Shown here piece after piece: positions 24,111 to 37,050 of a DNA stretch of 64,000 nucleotides; positions within the stretch are counted from its first letter, which is position 1; each line of letters starts with the position of its first letter. A program made the position numbers and the translations under genes. The stretch is from the NCBI GenBank assembly GCA_013397865.1, contig VZTI01005325.1, positions 2,035,896 to 2,099,895 on the forward strand, read 5' to 3'. This stretch comes from Struthidea cinerea. Its lineage: Eukaryota > Chordata > Aves > Passeriformes > Corcoracidae. A model generated the notes under the pieces. That model made no database searches and was not told the origin of the DNA. It saw only the letters and a list, made by a program, of their open reading frames with translations.

Positions 24111-25314
24111 TCTTGGCTAGACTGCAGCAGCAGCAGTGTGCGTGGACACGGATGTCTCTGGGAATGGTATTTGGAGTAGAAGAGACCTAACTGAAGCAGG
24201 TGCCATTCGGGGCTCTTGGAGTCTCACTTCAGCTTAATTTAAAGAACTAATGTTCGTTGACCTTATGCTCCTGTTTGCAGAAGGGAGGGTTTATGTGGAG
24301 GGGTTGTATGTGAATGTAGGAGCAAGCACGACACAGTGCGTTTAGCACAGGTCAGAAGGACGCAGGCACAGGAAGTAATGAGATCTGGATGTCTCCTAGA
24401 AAGGAGACCTTTCCTTTCCTGCTGATGAAAACCAAGCATGATTCCAAGTCAGTGAAAAGAGAACATCACTGGCTAATATGTGACTTAAAAGCTGATTGTT
24501 GATTATTGTGGGGAAATCTATTCAGTAGCATTTTATCCATGCAAAGGAAAAAATAATCCTTTTTAATCCTGCTAAGGTAATTGAAGACAATGGTGATTTT
24601 TGTGACCATTAGTCGAACAATTAGACAAAACTCAGTAGTTCTGCTTTTTGGTACACCAAAGGAAAGTAAAAGCTACTTAATTATAGTATTACAGGAATGG
24701 AGGTTGAGAGTTCGCAGGTCAGTGGTGCTTGGGGGGAAAAAAGGAGCCTTCTGTACAGCACATCTGTGATAATGGTCATAACGTTATGATATAGAATGAG
24801 TTTGCAGTGCTCCCATGGCCGGGTAGGAGAGCAGGATTCTATTCCTGCCTTGTGTGCGTGCGTCATTCTTTCTGGTTTTGGTCTCCTTGTTGGCATCTAA
24901 ACCTCAGTAAAATGCAGTTAATGATTCTGACGATCTTTGTCAAGGTGCTCTGAAATTCTCCTCTGAAAAGTGCTGTTTTAGGATGATGAGTTACTTCTGC
25001 TTGCCACTTCCTTGTGGTTTTAAACTCTATTGGAGATTACCAAGACAAAGAAAAAGACAAATGTTATGCAAGTTAAACTATGAAATTATGCTTTAAAAAT
25101 GAAAATCTTTTGAGAGGAAACATAGAAATGAGCCTTGAATCCATATTAGTATTTTTTTCTCTCCTGCTTTACAGCTGAATGTTTAAAGGTAACAAAAAAT
25201 TCAAATGCTTGAAGCAAATGACAGGCTGCTCCCCTCTTGCATTTCTACCAGGGAGAAGTGAGAAGGATTTAGGCGTCGTCTTGCATGTATAAATAATGCT
25301 TATAAACATAACCA
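24111..25314. other. Unique non-coding DNA
   Basis: No gene, RNA or transposon recognised. Short frames only. Confidence 0.55.
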
Positions 25315-25399
25315 CCCCCCCCCCCCCCCCACCCACCAACTCTTTATNNNNNNNNNNNNNAAAAAAGTCTTAAAAAAAAACCCCCCCCCCCCCCCCCCC
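25315..25399. other. Assembly gap between two C homopolymers
   Basis: C16 (25315-25330), then a short segment, then 13 N (25348-25360), then A6, A9 and C19 (25381-25399). The reported sequence here is not reliable. On the minus strand the tracts are G16 and G19, likely to stall polymerases and to form quadruplex structure, which may be why the gap exists. Confidence 0.95.
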
Positions 25400-26416
25400 A
25401 AACAAACTTTTTCTTGCTTCCAAACCCCTGCTTGGATCTCTGGAAATAGCCGTGAATGATCATAGGCACTTAACATATGCTGGTTTGTGTGGGTTTGTAT
25501 GGTTGAATTTGAACTTCCCTCCAGTGCTTTATTTCTGAAAGGAAAAAGAAATGCCATCAAAAATGGCTTTTCAAGGTGTTGACCTTTTGAGGGAAGAGCC
25601 TGTTGCATGAGTAGCGTTGTAAACCTGCAGTGATCATTCAATAAAATAGCATTAAGAGCAGTGGTGTGTCTGATTTGTCAAATGAAGAAGTGGCACATCT
25701 CACCTTCCTGCTGAATAAATACAGCTTATAGCAGAGGGTAATACTGTCATCATAACATAATTGAAATTATATTATTCCAATGTACAATTCAATAAAACTA
25801 ACCACAGTAGTGGAGTTATCGATTTAAACTCAGTTAAAAGCAGTTCACATATTCAGTTCAAAATATTTCTGATGAATATCAGCCCTGGTAATATGATTTC
25901 CTTCATTCAGTAGCAGAAGTTTTTATCGGCCTGAAAGATCAGATAAAATGTTAAGAAAAAATTTGATTTTTGCACCATTGGCCTAAACAAACGGACTCCT
26001 TAGCAGCGAGAGCTCCTAATTTTTGTCAGTCTCCACATTTCTGATACATCCTCAGCTTTTAGTATAATTTAAAAAAAAAAAAAAGGATTATTTAATGGCA
26101 CTTGTTCAAAGGAGGTGTCCTTTTTTGCTGGAAGCAGCCACCGCTAGTTGTAGGTGTGATCATTTGTCACGTAAAGGTATGGCTCCGACCTCTTCTGCAC
26201 CAGAGGAAAGAGTCTGCAGTAATTACTTGGGTTTTTCCTAGTGTAATTAGTGAGTAATCTGCTGTGACATCTAAGTACAACATATGTAGTCAGCCTGTGA
26301 GTAAATATGTTGTTTAGTGAAATGTAAAGCAATGTCACCCTTTTTTAAGTGGTATTGCAGGAAAGCCTTTTGCAGACACTAGTTCTCAAGGCGGTTTGTT
26401 CACAGCTCTTTCTGCT
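25400..26416. other. Unique AT-rich non-coding DNA
   Basis: A 14-base A run is at 26071. Bases 25640-25960 are AT-rich with ATCGAT, TTCAGTTCAAAATATTTC-like and ATCAGATAA words and look like regulatory or conserved sequence, but nothing can be proved. No gene was seen. Confidence 0.5.
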
Positions 26417-26848
26417 GTGTCCAAAGAGAAGCAACGGAGCTGGGGAAGGGTCTGAAGCACAAGTCTTAACAGGAGTGTCTGAGGAAACCAGGGTTGTTCA
26501 GTCTGGACTAAAGGAGGCTCAGGGGAGACTTAGCACTTTCTACAACTGCCTGACAGGGGGCTGCAGCCAGGTGGGGTTCAGGTCTTTTCTTACGAGTGAC
26601 AGGACAAGAGGAAATGGCCTCAGGTTGCAGCAGTGGAGTTTTAGATTGGGTATTAGGGAAAAAATCTTCATCAAAAAGATTATCAAGCACTGGAATAGTC
26701 TGCCCTGAGAAGTAGTGGAGTCACCATCCGTGGAAGTGTTTATAAGATGTGTAGTCGTGCTTAGGAGCGTGGTTCAGTAGTGGACTTAAGAGTGCTGGGT
26801 TGTACTTGATCTCGGAGATCTTTTCCAACTTAAATAATTCTATGATTT
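26417..26848 (+). mobile_element. CR1 LINE fragment, 3' end
   Basis: Begins in the reverse transcriptase C-terminus (GTCCAAAGAGAAGCAACGGA) and continues through the 3' UTR to GATCTTTTCCAACTT and a decayed AATTCTATGAT tail. It is 5'-truncated, with many point changes, and cannot move. Confidence 0.93.
26480..26708 (+). pseudogene. CR1 reverse transcriptase C-terminal remnant
   Basis: The plus-strand frame reads through a FYNCLTGGC segment, SDRTRGNGLRLQ, a WSFRLGIREKIF segment and IIKHWNSLP, then stops. These correspond to the last about 70 residues of CR1 polymerase (L-Y-N-Y-L-K-G-G-C, SDRTRGNG, FRL-IRK-FF, KHWNRLP). No catalytic part is present. Confidence 0.88.
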
Positions 26849-29548
26849 TAAGAGGTCACTGAAACATAAGGATGCAAGAGCATAGATCATTTCACGGGAG
26901 GGGAGACGAAAATATGTAGGATTGGCATTTGCTTCTTGCTTGTGACAGGATCAGTACTTCAGTCCTAAGGCCAACATTGCTCTTCTTTTTCCTTCCTGTT
27001 TTCTTCTGTTCCTTTCTGTTTTAAATCCACTTTTAAGAGGGCCTCACAACAGTTAATACTTTGAGAATTTAGATCTTGCAGTAAGTGTACTAGTTTGTTA
27101 GTTATCTCTGGCTTTATGGTCAGAAGAGCTATCAGCTGTGTACTAACACTTCTCTTCCTATGGCAGTGAGAGAGTCTTAAAAAAAAATCCGTAAGTTTCT
27201 TTCTACCCCCTGGCTTTCAAGAGTTATGTTCTACTCTTTCCATTTTATATGTAACTTTTGCCAAAAAATATCCACTTGTATACTCTCCTTTTGTGCATTC
27301 TTGCTCAAACTACAATACTTGTTCTGTGCTTACACGCATCTTTCTGCTTTGTGGCACGTGTTTTACAAAACCTCTTGTGGTAGGAGCACGCCAGCTGTAT
27401 GCGACCTGCTGAGCTGCCTGACCTCAGATCCTTGCTTTGTCTGAGACTGCTTTTCACTCTGAACCTGAGATGTAAGACATGTTCCATGTTGCTTCTAAAT
27501 GTGATGGCAAGGAAGTAATTGATAGCTGAAAGCATGCGACAAAAACTTTACATTTAAGTTAGAGTCCTTGCATTTCACTTAACTTAATTTTTCCTGTTTG
27601 GCACGTTCAGAGAGATGCAAACCAGTCTCTTCTACTAGTAGCACATCTAATTGCTTCAGAGTGAGGAAAACAGTAAAGCTGGAGCTCACAGTGAACGTTA
27701 TTCCTGCTTGCAATGTCCTGAATACTTCAATTTATTACACCATTCCAATTAAAAGGCAGGTTGTGTGTGTAAACAAAGAAATGGACAGTGTCTGCACTTG
27801 CTCGTGTTGTTCATGAGGCTGCACCTAATTTTCTTTCACCTGTCATTGCTTGGGTTGATGGTTCCCCACCTGTGTCCCACCTCCTTTGCTCTGCATAGGT
27901 AGTACTGGAAGTGGTTTGAGGAAGAAGAACTCCGACAATGAGAGAAAGTCCTGGAAATTGATCTTGGCTGGTGACTTGAAGGGGTTCAGGCCCAGAGTCA
28001 ATATTCATAACTCACCTGGCTACAAATACAAGTAACCTGCAGTTAGGAGTGTAAGCTTGAGTTTGTTGTTGAATGGTATTTTCGGTAAGGCCAGAATTTC
28101 CAGTTTGATACATGGTGTTAGGGGTCGGTACATATTTTTTTTCACTTGAGAACTGTGCAAAAAATTAATAGGAAAATTTTGTGCTACCCATTGAGGCAAA
28201 TTAAGCACACACTTGTGTTTAAATATATGTGCAGAATCCTGCTGCAGTACCTGGTTCTACAGGGAGTCTTTGAAGATGCACCACAAGCAAATTCCTTATA
28301 TACCCTGGTTCCAGCACCAATCCCAAAAATATTTGCATGGGCCACCACCAGCCCAGCTCTGCTGCCCAAAGGTGTCCCTGAGCTCAGCCCCTGAGGCTTC
28401 AGTTCCAGGATGGCTACAGAACAATGCTGAGACTGTCTCTTAGCATCCAGGGAAACTTCCCTCCCTTGTAAGAAGTCCTCTGTTCCTGGCATTCCTGCTT
28501 CGAGAGAGTTTAACCCCTTCTTGTAGTTGGACTTCTTGCCCTCTGTGCCAAACCATTCTTCAGTCACAAATTACCACTGTTGAGGTGTCACCATTAGAAT
28601 TTTTCACTGTGTGACTTCCCCTCCCTTACTCCTGGTGTAGGATTTGTTACAAACTCAGGAAGAACATTTTGAACAGCCTCTAGCAGTGCTGCCGGTGGTA
28701 CTTCACCCATGCAGCATCCTACTAAAACCTCTTGCAAAGTTTCAGATGGTTTGAATGTGCATTCACGGCTGTGCTCAAATGTTGCGCAGTTGCTGAATTT
28801 TGTCAAGCACAGTTCAGTTTTTGTCACGTCGTTCAGAGTTTTTAGGAAGATTTTTTGTTTTGAGTTTGGGATTTTAAAAAGTGCAGGTGATGGGCTTGTG
28901 AATCTTTTTGCATGGTTGTGCCTCGATCCTGCTTGGTAAAAGCATCAACAGCTGGGACTCATTGAAACAATAACAATGGAAATCAAAATGGAGCATTTGA
29001 GGTTGCACTGGGGGGAAACACTGCTCCAGAAGTAACAGAACACCCAGAAACTTTAAAAAATTATTTCAGTGTCCCATCAATTTAGTCTTGTTTATTAATG
29101 TGGGTATATAGGAGTCAACTTTCCTTGAATGAATGAGGGTGGTGGAGCTGCTGGATCTCTCTTAGTTTGGAGGCGCCGTGTGTCAGGAGCAGAGATGTGG
29201 AGGAATGGTATCATGGAATGTCTTCTGTCCTACAAACCCAGGGATGAAACAGGAGCAGCAATGAGCCCTGCAAAAAGAAGCCTGTGTAGTGGTGTGAGAA
29301 TGGTTTACTGGAGAGGTGATCAGCATACAGAGGAGTTAGTGTATCGGACCAGATGAGGTGAAGTTCGGCTGAGTGGGAAAAAAAAAAACAAGGCTGCACT
29401 TACATAAACGGCACGTGTATAAGCTGTGCTGATTTGGCTGCTTTCCCCTCCTGGGGCTCAGTTATTTGAGCAGGTGGCGAGGAGAAGCTCTGCTTGTGGT
29501 GTGGGTGCATGTGGAAATTCATTAGCTTGAGAAAATATCCCCACCCTA
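26849..29548. other. Unique non-coding DNA
   Basis: No gene or repeat recognised. The longest frames (127 codons minus at 28184-28567) overlap frames on the other strand and match nothing known. An 11-base A run is at 29378. Confidence 0.55.
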
Positions 29549-29820
29549 GCGGTGCCGGCTGGGTTATCTGAGGAGGAACGCTGACCTTTGCTGCCTTTCC
29601 GTGCGCTGGGCCCTCGCAGGAGCAGTCATCTGGAGGGGTGCTGCTCTGCCCTGCCAGGCAAGGCTGGAGGGCTCTTACCTCCTTCCTTCCGCCTCGATAA
29701 CGGCACTTGTCATCTCGCCGCGCATGTGGATTTTACACAGCTCAGCGTGCTTTCCTGCAGACACCAAAATATTAATTATAATGCTGTAAAAATTAATTGA
29801 AACACGGTATAATCTCTGTT
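29549..29820. promoter_or_regulatory. CpG cluster followed by TAATTA-rich block
   Basis: About 13 CpGs lie in 29549-29750, including CTCGCCGCGC, in a CpG-poor neighbourhood. Directly after it, 29770-29802 has ATTAATTATAATG and AAATTAATTGAAAC. A GC-rich, CpG-retaining block joined to homeodomain-type words could be an enhancer or a cryptic promoter. Frames on both strands are short and unrecognised. Confidence 0.3.
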
Positions 29821-32800
29821 AAGTAAGGTCACTGAAATTGTCTTAAAATAGACTGCTCAAGAAATAAGATGAAATCTCTCTACAGAGAAGCTTAGCAGAT
29901 TTCCTGTGCCAGTCCTCTTGAGATCCTTCTTATTGCCATTAAAGTGCACTCAGTATTTCTGTATTTTCCCTTAGAGTTCCTGCCAGCTTTCCTATCCTGC
30001 TCATCTCTGCTAACCTGTTAATAGTGTTTTGGCCTCCCTTGCCCAGATGGTGGTGATGGGGGCCAAGCACTAACTGGTGATGTCTTTGTCTGAGCATTGA
30101 TTCCTTGGGAGAAGATATGAGCCTACGGAAGATGTCATGGAGATGCAGTCTGGTGATTCTTTGACTCCTGTTACAGATCTAATACCTGTGCTAATCCTGA
30201 AAGAGCAGAGCTGGCACAAAACATTTGGTTGTTAGTGTGTACCCAGTGCCTTCAAAGTTGGTTCAGCAGAGTAAGTGGAAGGATGAAATCCCACCAGCTT
30301 CCCGGTGGCCCCAGTCCAACTGTTTTATGGCTTGTAGGAATGGCAGCTGTGTCTTTTTCATCCCATTTGAAGCTAGCTAGTACTAAATGTGGTTAGATTT
30401 GGAAACAGAACGCATGTTTACTCTAGAGATTGTTCTTATTTCATTGAATTGGCTATTGGCAATAGATGGCCCATAACTTCAGTGTGACAGTGGGATGCAA
30501 GCTGGCATTTTAGTTAGGGATGCTGCCAGTGATGTCGTTGCATCAATAAATTCGGGCAGCCACGCGGTGCGATAAGCCTTTACTTTCAGAGGCTGTGTGA
30601 ACGGGAACTCTGACAGTTTGCAATTTCTGGTGACATCTGCTACATTTTATTTTATTTTAAGGTAAACTGCTGTCTGGAAAGGTAAAATTACCACCTGCAG
30701 TCAGAGAAGGTGTAACTGGACCAAACAAGCTTCCCAACGTGTAATAGTGTGACCTTTTTTCCAGCTCTGGTTTTCTCTTTTGGTGTTGTAAAGTCCTTTT
30801 CTCTGACTGCACATCAGTGGCCCGCAGAAATAGTAACCTTCAAGTGGAGGGGGAGAAAAAAGAAAGAAAAGAAATAAGAGCTTCAGGTGAGCAAGATGAG
30901 AGCACATGCGGAGGAGCTGCTGTGTTGTCTGGATGCTGTGATGTGCTGTGCCTTTCAGCCTTGTGCTCCAAAGACAAGTCCTTCTACAACTGCTTCTTTT
31001 TTTTTTTTTAAATTCTTTCCTGTTGACAAAATCCTGGGGAGGAAATAGGTATGTGTGAATCCAGCTGTCCTAAAGCTGATAGAAAGAGGTTACTTGGACA
31101 TCACAGCCAGGTGAGAAGAGAGCCTATGGGGCTTTGGTAGGGAGAGGAGGGAGCTCAGACCAGAGGTAGCCTGCACTGCCTTTTTTTCACTTTTTTTTTG
31201 TTTTCAATAAAAATCACATGTTTTTGGAAGGATCCTCCTGAGGAAGAGAGGATAGCAGCATTGTGTGTGAATTTTTAATTCACTCATACGATAGAGCTTC
31301 GAGGAAAAGAAATGGATGGCTTAGTACTTAATGATTTTCTGTGATTTTGAATGATATAAAGATAACTTTATGTAGTGTGAACTCGAGGCTGCCGTGGTCT
31401 GTGAACTCATGCAGCAGTGGGGAAGGGAATAGGTTGCCAACTGCAGCCATTAATCCTAGCAGTTTGTTTGTTAGGCTTCGTGGAGGCATGCCTTGCCATG
31501 TAGAAGTTGAAGTAAGTCATTGCAGTGGAAATTTGAAAATCGGACAGCAACCTTCTCTTAGATTTGACTTCACACAAGGCATCTGAACTGCACTATATCC
31601 GTATTTTTAAAATTTGTGGCTAAACTTTGCAAGAAGAGAGCAGTCGGGCTTCATGTTGTGATGACAAAGGGTGGATCCACTGTCAGAGTGATTAGAGACT
31701 CAGGCTATCCCCAGCAATTGCCATGCTGTAAATATTCAGTCCTCCTTACCCTGAAGCCAGCAGCCTATAACCCTTTTAGAGAAGAAATGTGATGAGGTTG
31801 TGAGCCAGCAGACCCATTTGGAAATGTATTCTTCCTGGGCTGTTGGGTGTTACAGCACTAAAAATAAATTAAAAGGCACCATCATAGGATATCATTACTA
31901 GCTTATGATGCAACTTAACTGCTGATAGACAGTCTATTATACCAATTCCTTCTGGCTGCTGACAGCTCACCAGGTGCTTGGAAATGTCAGCCCCTGCCCC
32001 AGGATATACGGAGAGGTTATGGTTTAATTTTCAGGTCTTCTATGCTCTCTGTGGGTGGAGAGTAGCAGGGAGTTGGCCCCAGGAGTCTTGCATCCAGCCT
32101 GTGTTTTTCAGTGTTGTTTAGACTACCTGAACAGTGCTCTTGCAGACCTCTTTGTTCTGTCAGACTTGTGGGTTTTGGTGTGTTATCACCTCCTATGCTG
32201 CTAGTCACTTTTTTTTTTTTCTTTATTGAAACCATCTCAATTAGTTCATATTGATGCCACTTCTTCCCCCCCCCCCACTTAAGGAGGGACCCACTCAGCC
32301 TTCCTTGTATGTTTGGTAACTGCATAATTAGAAAGCTAAAAATAATGTACGGAAAGCAGCAGTTTCACGGGAGGTGTCCCAGTTTGGCAACACTGGGCTC
32401 TGAGTCACACTTGCTTCACTGAGAGCCGAGCTGGTTGAAGGCAGCAGTGAGTATTGGGCACTGCCTTTCTGAGCAGCCAGGGTTTGCCAGTGTGTGGTGC
32501 AGCACCGCTGAGGTCTGGCCATCCAGCCCCACTGCTGATAGTGCCAGTGTGCTGTGGGTGGAGAGGTGCTGCACTCTGTGTTTGTTTAGAATGTATTACA
32601 ACGCTGACCAAAACCCTGCCCAGCGCTCTTGGGTATCTTGGTACAAGGAGCAATGATACAAATCAAAGAGTGAACGTCCCCATCTTTGTCTGACAGCCAG
32701 CAGATCTCAGCTCTATCAGCAGGAATGCTTTTATTCTTAGAGACAGTACTGCAAGCAGTGTTCAAATTTTTTTTTTTTAATTATTATTTTTTTGCTTCCT

Positions 32801-35761
32801 TCCATGCAGTGACAGGCCATAAATTTCTCTTTCTCTCATGCTGGCTTTTATTATTTACTGGTGCTGTGTTAATTCCCAGAATCTGAACTCTAGTCAGGAC
32901 TCCATTAATGTTGATTCTTTGCAGACCCACCATAAGAAAGGAGGTCTCTGGAAGCCTGTTTTACACCCTCTCTTTATACTTTGAATGCGTGCTGTGCTGG
33001 GATAAAGTTTGAATGAAGGAATTTGCAAATTATGAAATACTGTTTCATACTATGCTGTTGCACCAGGTGAAAACCTTCTTGTTTCCAATATATCATCATA
33101 TTTATCATGCATTTTCTGATGTACACTCTTTTTCATCAGCCGTGTCGCTTAGATTTGTGTGGTCCCAGGGGAATCTCAGCCTACTGGCTGCTTCACCTTG
33201 TAACTGTCTGGGAAACTTTTAATTATGAATCTTAAAAATGATGGCACCCAAATACAGGTGGAAAGACTCCGCAACTTCTTATCTTTAAGCATTTATTACT
33301 CTGTGAATCACTCACCTGGTCTTCTGGGGCCTGCCTTGTGACTTTCAAGGACTGAACACCTGAGATGCCATTGGGGCTGCAGGAAGTCAGGACTGACTGC
33401 ACAGAAAGCTCATAGGGATTAACTTAGTTATTTATCCCCTTCGTTCTCACTTTAATCTTCTTTTAGTAACCAAATTCAGTGGACTGCAGAGCTGCTTAAA
33501 GGTCTGCCTTGTTCTGAGCAGTTTCTTTCAAACTTTATTTTGTCTCTTAGGTGAAATAGGGATTAAATTTACAGCATGGTTTGTCAGCCATGCTTAGTTC
33601 AAATTACAGTAAATCATTAAATGTGCTGCTGTTGGCTTTAGAGGGGAAGCAAATGCAGCTCAGTACTGGGACCATTAAACTTCCAGGAAATGGTGAATAC
33701 CAAAAATAAATAAAGATGCAGGAGAAACGGGTTTTGGCTGAAGAATTCTAACCTTCACTACAAGTGCTTTTTAGAACCTCTGAGACTGGTTTGCTGTCTT
33801 TGGAAGGAGCATGACTGTGTCTTGTTGTGGCTGAGCTTTGGGGAAGAGAAGGAGGGCTGCTGTGCTAGGTGTAGGTGCCCTGGTGGGCAGGGCTGGGCAC
33901 TCTGGATCAGGGCACACAGCCAAAAACTGGCATTTCTAGCCCTGTTATGGTTTACCTTCAAAAAGTTGTAGGAGTTTGAATTTATTCACATTGGGTCAGT
34001 GAAAGAGGGTATAATAACTGTCTTGGGGAGGGAGGCAAAGACATGCATGTTTATCTGGGTTGCTGTGGGTCATTTATTCATTGCTGGAGCACAGTGTGAC
34101 TCTTGCACATATTTATTTACTTGCTAATGAAAAAGCTGAAGAATTTTGGAGGAAGGGCTGGGAACGCTGATTTGGTATCTGAATGCCTTCTATATTCATG
34201 CTGTGTGCAAGCAGATATGTCTTTATATCCCATTTTAAAATTCTAATCTGTGATGCTGTAGATGAGCTGTGGGATGGTGGCTGACATTTCAGCTCATTTC
34301 TTATCATTTTAGTTTTAATCAGAAGCTAGTGCTCAACTTTTATGTAAACACCGGTAAATCAGCTTCACTGGTCTTACTGAGTGGTAATGAGGATTGTGAT
34401 TTTATTCTTCGTAGCATGACATTTTGACCATTAAATTTTGATGCAGTAAACTAATTTCTCAAGAATTCTTATCAACAGTTATATAGAGAAGCATTCCTAT
34501 GTATCCAGAGTCATGGCTGCAATTGACAGGAATGAAATACTTTTGCCACTCAGGTTATAGGTGAGTGACAGACCTCACAGAATTCAGTGAGATTTTTATG
34601 AGTAATTTTTCAGTCTCTGGCCTCCGATGTCACCAAGCTCCTTAGAAAAGAGAAGAACTTCAAAAGGAGAACTTTGCTGTATCAGAGCTCTCACTGAACT
34701 ACTAAAACTTGTCCTTCTTGCCCTGTTCTCCAGATTGATTTGTAACTAATCTTTTAACAGCACACAAAATCTGCAGGCCACCTGCAAGAAGGGGGGGCTA
34801 TTTTCATTTAATAATATTTTCTCAACAGAGATACAAAAGAAATGCCCTGCAGAGTTAATCACAAATATCCATTGAGAATAAACATGCAAAGTGTTACATC
34901 AACAGTGTTCCTGCATATGCAGCACTCCAAGCTCCGCTGCTATTAATAATATGTTGAGAAGGCATGGGTGTGTAAAGGAATGAAGATGTTATATGCATAT
35001 ATATATTTATATATACCCACCGACTGTATAACCTACATGCTAGACTTTACATAGCACTGTATCAGTTTCATCCTACTGCTGCCTGCAGGACTTCCCTGGA
35101 CTTAATTACATGCTGGAAGATCTTTGCAGCATCAAACGGTAGATACATTATTAAAAAGAAGAGCTTGGCAATGGCACAAGCTACCTTCAGGAGTGCTAAC
35201 TATAAAATGCTGGGTGATGACTTGTTTTTGTCAAGCTGGTTTGCCACATGTGCACCTCAAACTATCCTAGCTGCAGGTGGAAATACAGTTGGGTCATCAG
35301 AGGGGGGATGGATGTGCAGCCTGAAATTTATTTAGATAATAAACAGTTCCAGTACAGAAAATAATCCTTAAAAGCTAAGTCCTGGGGATTTCTTCAGAAG
35401 AGAAGTTGCTTTTGCCCCTAGGAGCAAACCAATTTGCTTGAGAGAGCTGGTGAGCAAGCTGCCTGCTGCTGGCTGCGAAAGGAGCAGTGCTGTGAATCAC
35501 TGCAAGGAGTAGAACCCTTAGAAAAAAATCACATTTTTACATGTCAAAGCTGGGTTACTTGTGTTACTTGGGTTGCTTTTGGCACTGCAGAAGCTTCTTT
35601 TGCCCCCTCCTCTCCCTCCTTATTTTATTTTGTATGAAACAAGACTCCTGTCTGTGGAGGAGAGAAGATTCACAGCAATGAAAGCACACCTCTTGGTTCA
35701 CACCTGGTCTGCTGGGCTTTTTTTGCCCTTCACAGTTTTATAAACAACCATGCAGGAGCTC
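29821..35761. other. Unique non-coding DNA
   Basis: Nearly 6 kb without recognisable genes or transposons. T runs lie at 30997, 32209 and 32767, a C-run at about 32266-32277, and a TA-rich patch at 34994-35016. Frames stay near 100 codons or less and occur on both strands. Confidence 0.6.
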
Positions 35762-35830
35762 AGCTTTAGGTGTGTCCTATATAGAGCTTTAGGTGTATCC
35801 TGTATAGGGCTCTGGGTGTGTCTGCTTTAC
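35762..35830. repeat. 23-bp minisatellite, about 2.7 to 3 units
   Basis: Units start at 35762, 35785 and 35808. The first two agree closely (AGCTTTAGGTGT then CCTATATAG or CCTGTATAG); the third has drifted. The repeat lies inside the longest open frame of the window. Confidence 0.8.
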
Positions 35831-36310
35831 AGACAGGTGCAGCTCTGGCTGTCTCGTGGGGCTGCAGCCAGTCCCAGTTTATTTTTGGGCGTTTTCACTG
35901 ATGAGATGAATTACCTGTGTTCGACTCCTCTGATGGAGGGGAAAGTTTCACAGTTAGCAACTTCTGATGCTTTGCTGCGCTGGAGAGTCAGCTCAGACCC
36001 CAGTGTGGAGCGTTGGAGCCGGTGTTTGGCTTCAAGGCAGGAGAGGGTGGCTATTGAAATCATCCTTCTGCCTGCTCTGCGCTCCTGGCTGGCCACGTTT
36101 TCCCCTGTTGTCCGGCATTTATCAAAGTGCGGTGCTTGGAGAATGGATTTGCTGTGCTCTGCAGGAGCCTCCTGCAGTGCTCACTTCAGCGGGGAAGAGC
36201 AGCAGTGTCCCAGCCTGCCTCAGCGCTGGGAGGATGCTTGGGCTAGACCTGTCTGGGTATGAGGGTGGACCCTTACTTGACACCTTAGTGCCTCTACTCG
36301 ATGCAGATGA
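35831..36310. other. Slightly GC-richer segment with open frames
   Basis: A 170-codon frame (35750-36262) and an overlapping 147-codon frame (from 35967) are open on the plus strand. Neither resembles a known family, and the first starts inside the minisatellite. CpG is mildly raised at 35970-36130. I see no convincing acceptor/donor pair. Chance opening is most likely. Confidence 0.5.
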
Positions 36311-36339
36311 AATATATATATATATATATATATGTATAT
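36311..36339. repeat. (AT)n microsatellite
   Basis: About eleven AT units followed by GTATAT. It is a simple dinucleotide repeat. Confidence 0.95.
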
Positions 36340-36950
36340 CTGAGTATTATAAACTCATGTGTGTACTCCTGTACTCACACGTACACCTACATATATGCAA
36401 ATATGCATAGACATATACTCAAAAGTATATATACCTTCAACTTCCTCAGCTTGGCGTGATGAAATGACTCTTTACGTGCCTGGGTATGTGCATTGCGTAT
36501 ACACGTCTGCAAAACCAACGAGAGCAGGACACAGTTCTCCCTTCCAGGGACGTTGTCCTTCCTGTAGGAACCCCAAGTTTACCTATTTGCTTTGCAGGTC
36601 CCAGGGTGCTAACTTAAGATGGTATCACTTTCTGGGCAATTTGAAATGCTAATATTAGTCAGAAATTTGAAGTGTATGCTTCTGGGCAAGAGACAGGATG
36701 CCAAAACCAACGTTTATCTATTAAAGTCAATCTTAATTACAACAAAGCTATGTATTCTGATCTGACCACAAGATCTGCTTTGAGTTTCCTTTTCATTATT
36801 TATTTTTTGCCAGTTCATGTCTTTATAGTGAACCACATTCATACTTACTTATTTTTTTTTTTAAAAAAACTCTGATTTCTGATTTCTTTTTTTGTCAGTG
36901 GGAGGGATTTAGTTTTGCTCAAAATGGAAATGCAGAATCAATAATTTTCC
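36340..36950. other. Unique non-coding DNA
   Basis: An AC/AT-rich stretch and an 11-base T run at 36852. Nothing recognisable. Confidence 0.55.
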
Positions 36951-37050
36951 CCCTTCTTCCCTTCTTCCCTTCTTCCCTTCTTCCCTTCTTCCCTTCTTCC
37001 CTTCTTCCCTTCTTCCCTTCTTCCCTTCTTCCCTTCTTCCCTTCCTTCTT
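36951..37050. repeat. (CCCTTCTT)n polypyrimidine repeat
   Basis: Eleven perfect 8-bp units CCCTTCTT run from 36951 to 37038, followed by imperfect copies to 37050. The plus strand is all pyrimidine and the minus strand all purine (AAGAAGGG). It is long enough for intramolecular triplex (H-DNA). The K/G/R/E repeat protein readable on the minus strand is an artefact of the repeat. Confidence 0.97.

Noticed and set aside
25300..25641. 113-codon minus-strand frame with G-rich part
   Set aside because: It crosses the N gap and the C homopolymers, so the frame is not real sequence.
35905..35935. TGTTCGACTCC as a tRNA B box
   Set aside because: No A box or cloverleaf stems around it.
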